A stretch of 64,000 bases of DNA from Lysinibacillus sp. JNUCC-52 (GCF_015999545.1 NZ_CP065546.1:4124001-4188000); one strand, 5' to 3'. Shown: positions 47,737-56,486, counted from the stretch's first letter. Notes: a model not told the origin generated them from the sequence alone. Numbers and translations: made by a program.

Positions 47737-48405
47737 ATGAAAAAACAATTAGTTAATATGAAGGGAACAAAGGATGGTTTTGTTCTTCGTTTAGACGATC
47801 AATGTTCGTATGCCGATTTAGTAGAAGAGCTAAAGCGAAAAGTTTCAGAAGGCGGTATCGATGGTAAAGTAGATGTACAATTACATTTAGGCTATCGATA
47901 CTGTTCAGATGAACAAGTAAAAGAGTTAGTGAAAATTGTTCAAGAATCAGAACAATTAGTAGTAGCAAAAGTGCAAAGTGAAGTACTGACTGTCCATGAG
48001 AGCAACAAGAAAATGATAGAAAGCCAACAAGATACATATGTAGGAGTGGTCAGATCGGGACAAGTTCTACGTGCCTCAGGGGATATAGTAATTGTGGGGA
48101 ATGTGAATCCGAATGGACGGGTAGAAGCTGGTGGTAATGTATACGTCCTTGGCAGACTAAAGGGAATTGTACATGCAGGTGTACATGGAAATAGGGAAGC
48201 AATCATTGCTGCCTCTCGTTTAGAAGCCACACATATTATGATTGCTGATCAGGTTGAAGCAATGTCAGATGAACATGTAAAAGCTATCAATCAAGCAGAC
48301 ATGGCTTGTGCATTTATCGGCTATGATGGGCGTATTGCGTACGATCAAATTCATGCGTTAAAAAATATTCGACCATTATTAAATGTGTCTAAGGGAGGAA
48401 GCTAG
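47737..48405 (+). CDS. minC: Septum site-determining protein MinC
   Basis: 222 aa, ATG with GTGAGG upstream. Inhibitor of FtsZ assembly. The N-terminal FtsZ-binding domain covers about 1-100. The C-terminal beta-helix starts at VVRSGQVLRASGDIVIVGNVNPN and continues through GGNVYVLGRLKGIVHAG, the surface that binds MinD. minD starts at the second base after the minC stop. Confidence 0.97.
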   Translation: MKKQLVNMKGTKDGFVLRLDDQCSYADLVEELKRKVSEGGIDGKVDVQLHLGYRYCSDEQVKELVKIVQESEQLVVAKVQSEVLTVHESNKKMIESQQDTYVGVVRSGQVLRASGDIVIVGNVNPNGRVEAGGNVYVLGRLKGIVHAGVHGNREAIIAASRLEATHIMIADQVEAMSDEHVKAINQADMACAFIGYDGRIAYDQIHALKNIRPLLNVSKGGS

Positions 48406-48406
48406 T

Positions 48407-49204
48407 GTGGGAGAAGCGATCGTCATAACTTCAGGTAAGGGCGGTGTCGGTAAAACGACAACAACGGCTAACCTCGGGACTGCATTGGCTCTACAAGGGA
48501 AAAAAGTATGTTTAGTAGATACAGATATTGGCTTGAGAAATTTAGATGTGATTCTAGGTCTCGAAAACCGTATTATTTATGATTTAGTTGATGTTGTTGA
48601 AGGACGTTGCAAAATCCATCAAGCATTGATTAAAGATAAACGTGTAGATGATAAACTATTTTTATTACCTGCTGCTCAAACGACAGATAAAAATGCTGTC
48701 ACACCTGAGCAAATGGAGAGCTTAGTAGAGGAATTAAAGAGAGACTATGATTATGTTTTAATAGATTGCCCTGCTGGTATTGAGCAAGGTTATCGCAATG
48801 CGGTAGCAGGTGCAGACCATGCAATCGTTGTAACAACACCAGAAATTTCTGCTGTACGGGATGCAGACCGAATTATTGGACTGCTTGAACAAGAAGAAAT
48901 TACAGCTCCTAAACTTATTATTAATCGTATTCGTCAGCATATGATGAAAAACGGCGATACACTGGACGTCAATGAAATTACAACACATTTGTCCATTGAT
49001 TTATTAGGCATTATTGTTGATAGTGAAGGTGTTATCTCATCCTCAAATAAAGGTGAGCCAGTCGTTATGGATCCAACGAATAAGGCATCTTTAGGTTACC
49101 GTAATATTGCCCGTCGCATATTAGGTGAATCTGTGCCATTAATGGCCATTGAGGACGAGCATCGTGGAATGTTCTCAAAACTTAAAGCATTATTTTCAAG
49201 ATAA
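48407..49204 (+). CDS. minD: Septum site-determining ATPase MinD
   Basis: 265 aa from GTG 48407, with GGGAGGA in the end of minC about 8 nt upstream. Deviant Walker A SGKGGVGKTTTTANLG (about 8-23), switch I DTDIGLRNLDV, Walker B/switch II YVLIDCPAGIE. The C-terminal amphipathic membrane-targeting helix is MFSKLKALFSR. It recruits MinC to the membrane. A terminator follows. Confidence 0.98.
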   Translation: MGEAIVITSGKGGVGKTTTTANLGTALALQGKKVCLVDTDIGLRNLDVILGLENRIIYDLVDVVEGRCKIHQALIKDKRVDDKLFLLPAAQTTDKNAVTPEQMESLVEELKRDYDYVLIDCPAGIEQGYRNAVAGADHAIVVTTPEISAVRDADRIIGLLEQEEITAPKLIINRIRQHMMKNGDTLDVNEITTHLSIDLLGIIVDSEGVISSSNKGEPVVMDPTNKASLGYRNIARRILGESVPLMAIEDEHRGMFSKLKALFSR

Positions 49205-49206
49205 TC

Positions 49207-49243
49207 AAAACCTTTTCGTGCACATGCGCGGAAAGGTTTTTTT
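49207..49243 (+). terminator. Terminator of mreBCD-minCD
   Basis: Stem AAAACCTTTTC / GGAAAGGTTTT followed by T7. Confidence 0.85.
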
Positions 49244-49252
49244 ATTGCTAGT

Positions 49253-49289
49253 AAATTGTGTGAGAATTGTATGAGTGACTGGCACATGC
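49253..49289 (+). repeat. Dispersed intergenic repeat, copy 2
   Basis: Matches copy 1 (39665) at 29 of 33 positions, ending GAGTGACTGGCAC. It lies between the minD terminator and spoIVFA. Confidence 0.7.
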
Positions 49290-49337
49290 ATGAATGGACA
49301 TGCTGCCTCATATAGTGTGAAAAAAGAGGATGAGAGC

Positions 49338-49892
49338 TTGTTTAAAAAATGGAAATGGATTGTCATGATATTACTTGTGGCTGCAATTATGCTTATGATT
49401 CGCTTAGAAGATCAAGGCGTAATGGAAACACCTGTGCGAAAGCTTGTAACGACATCAGCAGATTTAACATATTTAAGTGAGCTCGGAAAAAGTCTGCTGA
49501 AAAAAGAGGAAGAAACGATAATGGTTTCCAGTGATATAGGGCAAACTGAACTATTAACGTTTTCAAATGCGCAAGTTTTTAAAGAGGGGTTTTTATTACA
49601 ATATGATGTGGGCCTCCCTGTATATGCGGGCCAAAGTGGGCTCGTTGTTTTTACAGGTCATACAAAATATACTGGTAAAACGATGACAGTTAGCTATGAG
49701 GATGGTACAACTGTCTCTTATGGGATGCTTGATAGTTTAGCACAGTTACCATATACAACAATACAGGCCAACGACTTGATCGGTATGAAGCAGACTGGAC
49801 AACTCTATATTTCGATTGAGAAAGATAAAAAGCATTTAAATTTAGAAGAAATTGTGCAGTGGCTTGAAACGACGGAGAACGATGAAGGTTAA
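49338..49892 (+). CDS. spoIVFA: Stage IV sporulation protein FA
   Basis: 184 aa from TTG 49338, with AAGAGGA about 7 nt upstream. The frame is open further upstream (GTG 49317) but without a site. One membrane helix (about 6-23), then an extracytoplasmic region ending in a degenerate M23/LytM-like domain (VYAGQSGLVVFTGHTKYTGKTM, DGTTVSYGMLDSLAQL). In the mother cell it holds the SpoIVFB protease inactive until signalled. spoIVFB starts 11 nt before its end. Confidence 0.88.
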   Translation: MFKKWKWIVMILLVAAIMLMIRLEDQGVMETPVRKLVTTSADLTYLSELGKSLLKKEEETIMVSSDIGQTELLTFSNAQVFKEGFLLQYDVGLPVYAGQSGLVVFTGHTKYTGKTMTVSYEDGTTVSYGMLDSLAQLPYTTIQANDLIGMKQTGQLYISIEKDKKHLNLEEIVQWLETTENDEG

Positions 49893-50493
49893 ATTGCATT
49901 TACTTTGTATCCCTCTGATTCTGTTAATGATTTTCAGTGGCCAGATCGCTTATTATGCAATTATTTTAACTTCTTTGCTATGGCATGAAGCGGGCCATAT
50001 ATTGGCTGCGGTGCTTTGTGGCGTGAAAATAAAATCATGTGTGATCGCACCCTATGGAGGGGAAATAGAATTTGAAAATCCAGCAGCTGTGCAGGCATCT
50101 TCACTACTTTGGATTGCACTAGGAGGTCCAATCGCCACAATACTGGGGATTGGTCTTGCTTTTTCTATGCCAGATTTAATTGCCATTCGACTTGTCAATG
50201 TGCAGCTAGTATTACTAGTAATTAATTTAATACCCATCATTCCGTTAGATGGTGGAAGGATACTTTTGGCCTGTTTATTTTTATTTTATCCAAGTGTGAG
50301 AGTTTTTGAATATTATTATTCGCTTTCTCTTATTTTTGCCTCTATACTATTCATAGTAACTTTAGGAAATTTACCACAATCCATTTTTTTAGCTGTTCTG
50401 TGCCTATTTATATGGTTGCAAGTACTAAAAGAATGGAACTATCGAAAGTACCGTTTAGCATTTGAGAAATATGTAATGAACAGGTTGACTTGA
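49882..50493 (+). CDS. spoIVFB: Stage IV sporulation intramembrane metalloprotease FB
   Basis: 203 aa from ATG 49882, overlapping spoIVFA by 11 nt. M50 site-2 protease that cleaves pro-sigma-K in the mother cell. The zinc site HEAGH lies in a membrane helix (His35, Glu36, His39), and the third ligand is the Asp in IPIIPLDGGRILL. About six membrane helices. No CBS domain is visible at the C-terminus. Confidence 0.94.
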   Translation: MKVKLHLLCIPLILLMIFSGQIAYYAIILTSLLWHEAGHILAAVLCGVKIKSCVIAPYGGEIEFENPAAVQASSLLWIALGGPIATILGIGLAFSMPDLIAIRLVNVQLVLLVINLIPIIPLDGGRILLACLFLFYPSVRVFEYYYSLSLIFASILFIVTLGNLPQSIFLAVLCLFIWLQVLKEWNYRKYRLAFEKYVMNRLT

Positions 50494-50503
50494 TAGAATC
50501 CAT

Positions 50504-50610
50504 GTGGTAGTATTTTAATGTTATTGTTTGTAGCACCCGTGCTACTACAACCGCTCTGGGAAGGTTTAAGCATCTTTGGATCACCTTCATAAACAGGCGA
50601 GTCTGAGTCT
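50504..50610 (+). promoter_or_regulatory. Ribosomal protein L21 leader
   Basis: Structured leader directly before rplU. Hairpin TTGTAGCAC-ccg-TGCTAC-TACAA (50528-50550), then ACCGCTCTGGGAAGGTTTAA, GCATCTTTGGATCACCTTC and AACAGGCGAGTCTGA. The pattern matches the Firmicute L21 leader, thought to be an autoregulatory target of L21. Confidence 0.85.
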
Positions 50611-50628
50611 AAGAGGAGGTGCAGTAAA

Positions 50629-50937
50629 ATGTACGCAATTATTGAAACTGGTGGTAAACAAATCAAAGTAGAAGCTGGTCAAGAAATCTATGTTGAGAAA
50701 TTAGGCGTAGAAGCTGACGAGGTTGTAACTTTCGATAAAGTTCTATTCGTAGGTGGCGAAAACGTTAAAGTTGGAGCTCCATTCGTAGAAGGCGCTACAG
50801 TAACAGCTAAAGCTGTGAAAGAAGGCCGTCAAAAGAAAATCGTTGTTTTCAAATTGAAAGCTAAAAAGAACTACCGTCGTAAACAAGGTCACCGTCAACC
50901 TTATACAAAATTAGTTGTTGAATCAATCAATGCTTAA
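50629..50937 (+). CDS. rplU: 50S ribosomal protein L21
   Basis: 102 aa, ATG with AGAGGAGGTG. Starts [18 protein letters not shown] and ends with [20 protein letters not shown], the C-terminal L21 signature. First gene of rplU-prp-rpmA. The L21 leader precedes it. Confidence 0.99.
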   Translation: MYAIIETGGKQIKVEAGQEIYVEKLGVEADEVVTFDKVLFVGGENVKVGAPFVEGATVTAKAVKEGRQKKIVVFKLKAKKNYRRKQGHRQPYTKLVVESINA

Positions 50938-50953
50938 TTGTGAGGTGTAACAT

Positions 50954-51310
50954 TTGATAAAAGTTACGATACATCATGATGAAAACAGACATGTGTCTGC
51001 ATTTGAATTTTCAGGACATGCTGAGTACGACGAATCTGGAAAAGATTTAGTATGTGCAGGTGCATCTACCATTGCCATCGGTACGGTGAATGCGATTTAT
51101 GCATTACTACAATTGCAACCAGAAGTTGAACAAGCAGCTGAAGGTGGAGGTTATCTTAAGGTAAATTTACCGACAGATTTAGAGCCTGAAATTGATACAA
51201 AACTACAATTAATTGTCCAAGTAATGACTGCTCAAGTGTATTCTATGGTGCAAAATTACGGACAATATATCCAAATCAACTACAACCAAGTAGGAGGTGG
51301 AACAGAATGA
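50954..51310 (+). CDS. prp: Ribosomal-processing cysteine protease Prp
   Basis: 118 aa from TTG 50954 with GTGAGGTG upstream. Removes the N-terminal extension of L27. Catalytic His22 (in [10 protein letters not shown]) and Cys34 (in DLVCAGAST) are at the expected spacing. It overlaps rpmA by 4 nt. Its presence fits the L27 extension seen in the next gene. Also known as YsxB. Confidence 0.95.
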   Translation: MIKVTIHHDENRHVSAFEFSGHAEYDESGKDLVCAGASTIAIGTVNAIYALLQLQPEVEQAAEGGGYLKVNLPTDLEPEIDTKLQLIVQVMTAQVYSMVQNYGQYIQINYNQVGGGTE

Positions 51311-51606
51311 AATTGTTATTAGCATTAGACCTTCAACTTTTCGCATCGAAAAAAGGGGTAGGTTCTACAAAAAACGGACGTGACTCTGAGTCTAAACGTC
51401 TTGGCGCTAAACGTGCTGATGGCCAATTTGTAACTGGTGGTTCTATTCTTTACCGTCAACGCGGTACAAAAATTTACCCAGGTACAAACGTAGGTCGTGG
51501 TGGCGATGATACACTATTTGCTAAAGTTGATGGCGTTGTTAAATTCGAACGCTTAGGTCGCGATCGCAAACAAGTATCTGTATACCCAGCTACACAAGAA
51601 GCTTAA
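51307..51606 (+). CDS. rpmA: 50S ribosomal protein L27 with cleavable extension
   Basis: 99 aa. The first 13 residues ([13 protein letters not shown]) form the Firmicute-type extension that Prp cuts before SKKG. The mature part begins [20 protein letters not shown] and is standard L27. The extension is a few residues longer than in S. aureus. Followed by a terminator. Confidence 0.98.
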   Translation: MKLLLALDLQLFASKKGVGSTKNGRDSESKRLGAKRADGQFVTGGSILYRQRGTKIYPGTNVGRGGDDTLFAKVDGVVKFERLGRDRKQVSVYPATQEA

Positions 51607-51631
51607 TTTTAATAAAGTAGACATAAAGCGG

Positions 51632-51660
51632 AGGACTGCATTTATTGCAGTCCTTTTTTT
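51632..51660 (+). terminator. Terminator of rplU-prp-rpmA
   Basis: Stem AGGACTGCA / TGCAGTCCT with T7. Confidence 0.9.
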
Positions 51661-51743
51661 GGCTAAATTTCAATGAAGAATTAAGGGAAAAATACATCAA
51701 AACTTGTTATACTAGTTAAGATAACTTTATTGGAGTGAATGGG

Positions 51744-52271
51744 ATGAACAATCAATCACTAACCATTAGTGAGGTATTACGTTTTGCAAATCATGATTAT
51801 GTGAATCAACTTCAACTTATTCGCATGAATTTAGATTTAGGTAGAATTGATGAATCAAAAGAACTTATTCAACATTATTCGGAACAGCTACGAGTATTGT
51901 CTATCATGAATCGTCTACAATTACCACAAACAATGGAGTGGCTACAAACAGCAGGATGGCGTTATCCATCTTTACCGCTGGAGCTTAATGGTGAGATCAA
52001 AAAACCAGTCACTAATAATATTGACAAGGATGTTGTAGAGTATTTAAACAAAACAGTTATGCATGTTTATGATACATTAGATCCATTTACGGAGCAGAGC
52101 TTAGCGCTTGATGTACGTGTTGACGATCATACATTTGTTTTGGCGTTTACGCTAAATGGACTGTGGAGTGCAGACGCATTCACCGAAAAAGGTTTGAAAC
52201 AATTCGACATTCAAACAATTGTGCAGACAAATACGTGCTGGCAATATGTGTTGAGTGCAAATAGGGAGTGA
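51744..52271 (+). CDS. spo0B: Sporulation phosphotransferase Spo0B
   Basis: 175 aa from ATG 51744 (TTGGAG 8 nt upstream). The phosphorelay His is His17 in VLRFANHDYVNQLQLI; Spo0B passes phosphate from Spo0F to Spo0A. The helical hairpin continues as RMNLDLGRIDESKELIQ. The C-terminal domain is a degenerate ATPase-like fold. Located directly before obg as in B. subtilis, 5 nt apart. Confidence 0.92.
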   Translation: MNNQSLTISEVLRFANHDYVNQLQLIRMNLDLGRIDESKELIQHYSEQLRVLSIMNRLQLPQTMEWLQTAGWRYPSLPLELNGEIKKPVTNNIDKDVVEYLNKTVMHVYDTLDPFTEQSLALDVRVDDHTFVLAFTLNGLWSADAFTEKGLKQFDIQTIVQTNTCWQYVLSANRE

Positions 52272-52276
52272 AATAA

Positions 52277-53566
52277 ATGTTTGTCGATCACGTAAAGATA
52301 TATGTTAAAGGTGGCGATGGCGGCGATGGAATGGTAGCCTTTCGCCGTGAAAAATATGTACCAAATGGTGGGCCAGCTGGTGGAGATGGCGGTCACGGAG
52401 GTAACGTAGTATTTGAAGTAGAAGAAGGCTTACGTACGTTAATGGATTTCCGTTATAAACGTCACTTCAAAGCAGAACGTGGTGAACACGGGATGAGTAA
52501 AGGGATGCACGGAAAACGCGCTGAAGATTTAATTGTTAAGGTGCCACCAGGTACAGTTGTGATGAATGAGGAAACAGGAGAAGTCATCGCAGATTTAGTT
52601 GAGCATGGCCAACAAGCGATTATCGCGAAATCAGGTCGTGGTGGACGCGGAAATTCTCGCTTTGCAACACCTGCCAATCCTGCGCCTGAGCTTTCTGAAA
52701 AAGGCGAGCCAGGACAAGAATTAAATGTTATATTAGAGTTAAAAGTATTAGCAGATGTTGGTTTAGTTGGTTTCCCAAGTGTAGGTAAATCCACACTATT
52801 ATCAGTTGTTTCTGCAGCAAAACCAAAGATTGGCGCTTATCATTTTACGACAATCGTGCCGAATTTAGGAATGATTGAAACAGATGATCACCGAAGCTTT
52901 GCAATGGCAGATTTACCAGGGCTAATTGAAGGCGCGCATGAAGGCGTAGGGTTAGGACACCAATTTTTACGTCATATCGAACGTACACGTGTCATTGTGC
53001 ATGTTATCGATATGTCAGGTATGGAAGGCCGTGACCCGTACGAAGATTATTTAACAATTAACGAGGAGTTAAAGCAATATAATTTGCGTTTAACAGAGCG
53101 TCCTCAAATTATTGTAGCAAATAAAATGGATATGCCAGAAGCAGAAGAGAACTTAGTGGAATTCCGCAAAAAAGTTGGAGAAGATGTGCAAATCTTCCCA
53201 ATCTCAGCAGTTTCACGCCAAGGCTTAAAAGAATTATTATTTGCTATAGCAGATTTACTTGAAGTAACGCCTGAGTTCCCACTATTTGAAGAAGTAGAGG
53301 AACAATCAGATGCAACAGTAATGTACAAGCATCAATCGCAAGGCGAAGATTTCGAGATTACTCGTGATGATGACGGTGCATTTATCATTAGTGGCTACTC
53401 GATTGAACGTCTATTTAAAATGACAGACTTTAGTCGTGAAGATGGTATTCGACGTTTCGCACGCCAATTGCGCGGTATGGGTGTGGATGAGGCATTGCGT
53501 GAGCGTGGTGCTCAAAATGGTGATACCGTTCGTCTACAAGAGTTCGAATTCGAATTTATAGATTAA
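52277..53566 (+). CDS. obg: GTPase Obg/CgtA
   Basis: 429 aa. Gly-rich Obg fold at the N-terminus ([20 protein letters not shown]), GTPase domain with G1 GFPSVGKST (about 165-173), G3 [11 protein letters not shown]4 NKMD, and a C-terminal OCT domain. Essential GTPase in late 50S assembly and stress/sporulation signalling. In an operon with spo0B. Confidence 0.98.
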   Translation: MFVDHVKIYVKGGDGGDGMVAFRREKYVPNGGPAGGDGGHGGNVVFEVEEGLRTLMDFRYKRHFKAERGEHGMSKGMHGKRAEDLIVKVPPGTVVMNEETGEVIADLVEHGQQAIIAKSGRGGRGNSRFATPANPAPELSEKGEPGQELNVILELKVLADVGLVGFPSVGKSTLLSVVSAAKPKIGAYHFTTIVPNLGMIETDDHRSFAMADLPGLIEGAHEGVGLGHQFLRHIERTRVIVHVIDMSGMEGRDPYEDYLTINEELKQYNLRLTERPQIIVANKMDMPEAEENLVEFRKKVGEDVQIFPISAVSRQGLKELLFAIADLLEVTPEFPLFEEVEEQSDATVMYKHQSQGEDFEITRDDDGAFIISGYSIERLFKMTDFSREDGIRRFARQLRGMGVDEALRERGAQNGDTVRLQEFEFEFID

Positions 53567-53590
53567 GACAGGAGTTTTAGGGGGAAGCGT

Positions 53591-54046
53591 ATGAAGAATG
53601 TTGCGAATCAGCGATATTATTTAGTTCGTGAAGATGTATTAACGGATGCTATGCAAAAAACATTGGAGGCAAAGCAATTACTTTCAAGTGGTTCGGTATC
53701 CTCCATCTGGGATGCGGTAAAGCAAGTGGATTTATCGCGCAGTGCGTTTTACAAATATCGTGATGCTGTATTTCCTTTTCACTCAATTGTACAGGAGCGC
53801 ATTTTAACCGTCTTTTTACAGCTTCAAGATCGAAAAGGAACGTTAGCCAAATTGTTAGAAACTGTGACCAATTCACATTGTAATGTACTGACAATCCATC
53901 AAACTATACCAATTCAAGGACGTGCGAATGTAACATTGTCATTAGATGTGACGAGTATGACTTCTGAACTTGATGACTTAATACAGCAGCTAAAACGTTT
54001 AGATTTTGTTGAATCTGCAGAGGTAATAAGTTCTGGTGCATTGTAA
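53591..54046 (+). CDS. pheB: ACT domain protein PheB
   Basis: 151 aa, ATG with AGGGGGA upstream. N-terminal helical part with DAVKQVDLSRSAFYKYRDAVFPF and a C-terminal ACT domain (RKGTLAKLLETVTNSHCNVLTIHQ). Lies between obg and pheA, as in B. subtilis; thought to be a regulatory amino-acid-binding protein. Here a gap of about 370 bp separates it from pheA. Confidence 0.92.
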   Translation: MKNVANQRYYLVREDVLTDAMQKTLEAKQLLSSGSVSSIWDAVKQVDLSRSAFYKYRDAVFPFHSIVQERILTVFLQLQDRKGTLAKLLETVTNSHCNVLTIHQTIPIQGRANVTLSLDVTSMTSELDDLIQQLKRLDFVESAEVISSGAL

Positions 54047-54070
54047 GGGGCTATTAAAAAAGGCCCCTTT
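54045..54070 (+). terminator. Terminator of spo0B-obg-pheB
   Basis: Stem AAGGGGC / GCCCCTT overlapping the pheB stop, followed by TTGCCTTTTATT. Confidence 0.7.
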
Positions 54071-54105
54071 GCCTTTTATTAGTTAATGCTGGTAGATGTT
54101 GATAC

Positions 54106-54215
54106 AAAATTTCGCTCCCTTTCCGCATGCGATGAGCAAGCCTCTCTGAAGCTGAAAAATAGCTTCTGTGAGGTTTCGCTAAAGTCGCGATCCTGCAGAA
54201 ATACTGCGAAATTTT
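54106..54215. repeat. Long inverted-repeat element, MITE-like
   Basis: Outer arms AAAATTTCGC (54106-54115) and GCGAAATTTT (54206-54215) are perfectly complementary. They enclose a branched palindrome with the inner hairpin CCTC-tct-GAAGCT-gaaaaat-AGCTTC-tgt-GAGG. The content (CTTTCCGC, GCGATGAGCAAGCCTC, TGTGAGGTTTCGC, TCCTGCAG) resembles a degenerate copy of palindromic intergenic elements common in Bacillaceae genomes. Non-coding; it separates pheB from pheA. Confidence 0.65.
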
Positions 54216-54322
54216 TTAAAATACCCGAGCATAGTGTATAAAACTGCATTAAGCTATAAGCAATAGTGTTGAACCTGCTAGCAAAAGCAGTATCTACTAT
54301 CACAATTACTCATTTTAGAGGG

Positions 54323-54350
54323 AGGCTGTATTACATAGCCTTTTCTTTTT
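54323..54350 (+). terminator. Weak terminator upstream of pheA
   Basis: Short stem AGGCT / AGCCT with TTTTCTTTTT. Confidence 0.5.
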
Positions 54351-54415
54351 ATAAAGAGTTTTCCAAACATTATAAATGTTTCATATACTAAGAGTTAAAG
54401 AAGGAGGTCATTTCG

Positions 54416-55294
54416 ATGACAGAGCGACAGTGGGAGAAACGAATTGCATATTTAGGACCTGAAGCATCATTTACATACTTAGCGACAAAATCTATCTTCC
54501 CAACTGATTTGCTTGTCCCGTGTACAACGATACCTGAATGTATTGAGGCAGTAGCAGAGGGCAAGGTTGATTTAGCGGTTGTACCATTAGAAAATGCTTT
54601 AGAAGGCTCAGTACCATTGACGCTCGATTATTTATTCCATGAGGCAACGCTTTATGTAACAGGTGAGCTACAATTGAAAATTCAACAACATTTAATGGTT
54701 AATAAGGCGCAAAAGAATAATTGGGAATCCATCAAAGGGGTATATTCACATCCGCATGCTTTAGCGCAATGTCATAAATATTTATTTTATCGCTTTAGTG
54801 ATGTGCCGTTACATCAAACAACATCAACAGCTGCTGCAGCTAAATTTGTATCAGAAAATCCTGATGATTGCATTGCAGCAGTAGGTAATGCAGCCGCTGC
54901 TGCAAAATACGGACTAGAAATCGTGCAAGATAATATTCATGATTTTCATTTTAATCATACTCGTTTCTTTGTGTTATCTAAGCAAAATAAACGATTACCC
55001 CAGGAATTATCAGATGGGCAAGCTAAAACAACCTTTATGATTACGTTACCGACAGATCGATCAGGGGCATTACACCAAGTTCTTTCCGTTTTTGCGTGGC
55101 GACAATTGAATTTAAGTAAAATTGAATCACGCCCATTAAAAACAGGTCTTGGTGATTATTTCTTTATGATTGATGTTTTAGCTGATGAAAAAGAACCAAT
55201 GATGCGAGGTGCTATGGAGGAGCTAGCGGCACTTGGCTGCAAAGTGAAATCGCTTGGTACATACTTTACGTATTTAACATCAGACGAAGGCTAA
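54416..55294 (+). CDS. pheA: Prephenate dehydratase
   Basis: 292 aa, ATG with AAGGAGGTC upstream. Makes phenylpyruvate for phenylalanine synthesis. The dehydratase domain begins RIAYLGPEASFTY and has the catalytic TRF motif in FNHTRFFVLS (about 180). The C-terminal ACT domain with SKIESRPLKTGLGDYFF (the ESRP motif) provides feedback control by Phe. Downstream of pheB, but separated by a repeat element and possible terminators. Confidence 0.97.
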   Translation: MTERQWEKRIAYLGPEASFTYLATKSIFPTDLLVPCTTIPECIEAVAEGKVDLAVVPLENALEGSVPLTLDYLFHEATLYVTGELQLKIQQHLMVNKAQKNNWESIKGVYSHPHALAQCHKYLFYRFSDVPLHQTTSTAAAAKFVSENPDDCIAAVGNAAAAAKYGLEIVQDNIHDFHFNHTRFFVLSKQNKRLPQELSDGQAKTTFMITLPTDRSGALHQVLSVFAWRQLNLSKIESRPLKTGLGDYFFMIDVLADEKEPMMRGAMEELAALGCKVKSLGTYFTYLTSDEG

Positions 55295-55314
55295 AAGATT
55301 TAGGGGGTGCGAAA

Positions 55315-55704
55315 ATGGGTGGTATTATATTGTTCGATGGTATTTGTAATTTCTGTAATAGCAGTGTGCAATTTATTATTAAACGCGATCAAGCTGCTTT
55401 TTTCAAGTTTGCCTCCATTCAAAGTGAAGTTGGGCAAGCACTACTTGCACAATACAACGTCCCTGCAAATATAGATAGTGTAATTTACATTGAACAAGGT
55501 ACTATTTATTTTGAATCAACAGCAGCACTTAAAATTTGTCGCCGTTTAGATGGCTTATGGCCAGCGTGCTACGCGTTTATTGTGATACCTCAATGTATAA
55601 GAAATACGGCATATAAATTATTTGCCAAAAACCGTTATCATCTTTTCGGTCAAAAGGAAGCATGCCTATTACCAACACCTTCACAACGACAACGTTTTCT
55701 TTAA
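55315..55704 (+). CDS. Thiol-disulfide oxidoreductase of the DCC family (DUF393)
   Basis: 129 aa. ATG with AGGGGGTG 6 nt upstream. The motif LFDGICNFCN (DGxCxxC, Cys12 and Cys15) near the N-terminus followed by FIIKRD is the DCC signature. Also present are YIEQGTIYFESTAALKICRRL and NRYHLFGQ. Function of the family is poorly known; the CxxC suggests redox activity. Directly downstream of pheA (20 nt), perhaps cotranscribed. Confidence 0.92.
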   Translation: MGGIILFDGICNFCNSSVQFIIKRDQAAFFKFASIQSEVGQALLAQYNVPANIDSVIYIEQGTIYFESTAALKICRRLDGLWPACYAFIVIPQCIRNTAYKLFAKNRYHLFGQKEACLLPTPSQRQRFL

Positions 55705-55709
55705 ATATG

Positions 55710-55741
55710 GTGTCAGGCACTCAAACAATTTTGAAAATTTT
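55710..55741 (-). repeat. Dispersed intergenic repeat, copy 3 (inverted)
   Basis: The reverse complement of copies 1 and 2: GTGTCAGGCACTCAAACAAT followed by a degenerate end. Just after the DCC gene. Confidence 0.6.
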
Positions 55742-55754
55742 ATTACTGTCCAAG

Positions 55755-55869
55755 TAAAAATCCACGGAAGCCAGTCGGGACCACACGATGTAAGACGCAA
55801 CAAGCCACGCATATCATAAGCGAGGGTTGCGGCTTACATCGTGCTCGCCGAATGCTAAGTGGATTTTTA
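55755..55869. repeat. Long imperfect palindrome, MITE-like
   Basis: Outer perfect 11-bp arms TAAAAATCCAC / GTGGATTTTTA and an inner 18-bp stem with one mismatch (55784-55801 with 55826-55843, CACGATGTAAG...CGCAAC). Total 115 bp, non-coding, between two genes in opposite orientation. It may act as a bidirectional terminator or be a mobile-element relic. Confidence 0.7.
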
Positions 55870-55909
55870 TGTTATAGAAAGTGATATATACCCTATCCAT
55901 CATCATTGT

Positions 55910-56443
55910 TTATTGATCTGAGACAAGGTATCCCTTCTTTTGCAAGGATTGCTCAATTAAATCTAAAATATCAACAGAAGGTGCTGTAATAACATGAAGA
56001 TGAGTGCCACCTGTAAGCGCAGATAAATAGTTTGCCTGAGTGTCATTTACACGTTGTACGAATTTTTCAACTTCATGACGATTCGAGACCATAATCGAAG
56101 CGGTAAGCTCTCCGTAAATCGGATGCTCTACAATGACATTTTTAACCGTTCCACCACAATCTACAATTGTTAACAATTCGTCTTTGGCATCTTCGGGTGT
56201 GTGGAAACATGGGATTGTCCGTTCAACAGTTTGACTGAGCTGCTCTTGGTGCATATAAATATAACCTTGGCTTGTTGCAATAATAGGTTCATTTCTAGCC
56301 TTTAATAATGTCATATCATTTACGATGACTTGTCTAGAAACATTTGCAAATTTAGCGAAGTCTGTCCCAGTTATCGGTGTGTTGCTTTTTTTTAACAGTT
56401 CTAAAAGTTGCAGTCGGCGTTCCTCGCCTAACATTTTTTTCAT
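55910..56443 (-). CDS. niaR: Niacin-responsive repressor NiaR (NadR/YrxA)
   Basis: 177 aa; ATG with AGAGGTGAT upstream on the minus strand. N-terminal HTH_11 domain (RRLQLLELLKKSNTPITGTDFA...VSRQVIVNDMTLLKARN) and a C-terminal 3H domain with the three conserved His regions (CFHTPED, VEHPIYGEL, GTHLHVI) that bind metal and niacin. It represses NAD synthesis or niacin uptake genes. In B. subtilis it lies next to nifS-nadBCA, which is absent here. A palindrome upstream may be its own operator. Confidence 0.92.
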   Translation of the reverse strand: MKKMLGEERRLQLLELLKKSNTPITGTDFAKFANVSRQVIVNDMTLLKARNEPIIATSQGYIYMHQEQLSQTVERTIPCFHTPEDAKDELLTIVDCGGTVKNVIVEHPIYGELTASIMVSNRHEVEKFVQRVNDTQANYLSALTGGTHLHVITAPSVDILDLIEQSLQKKGYLVSDQ

Positions 56444-56468
56444 AAAAGATCACCTCTGCCATGTAATA

Positions 56469-56486
56469 AAGGAATAGTTATTCCTT
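56469..56486. promoter_or_regulatory. Palindrome in the niaR-safA divergent region
   Basis: AAGGAATA-GT-TATTCCTT, an 8-2-8 perfect dyad 26 nt upstream of niaR. Candidate autoregulatory operator. Confidence 0.45.
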
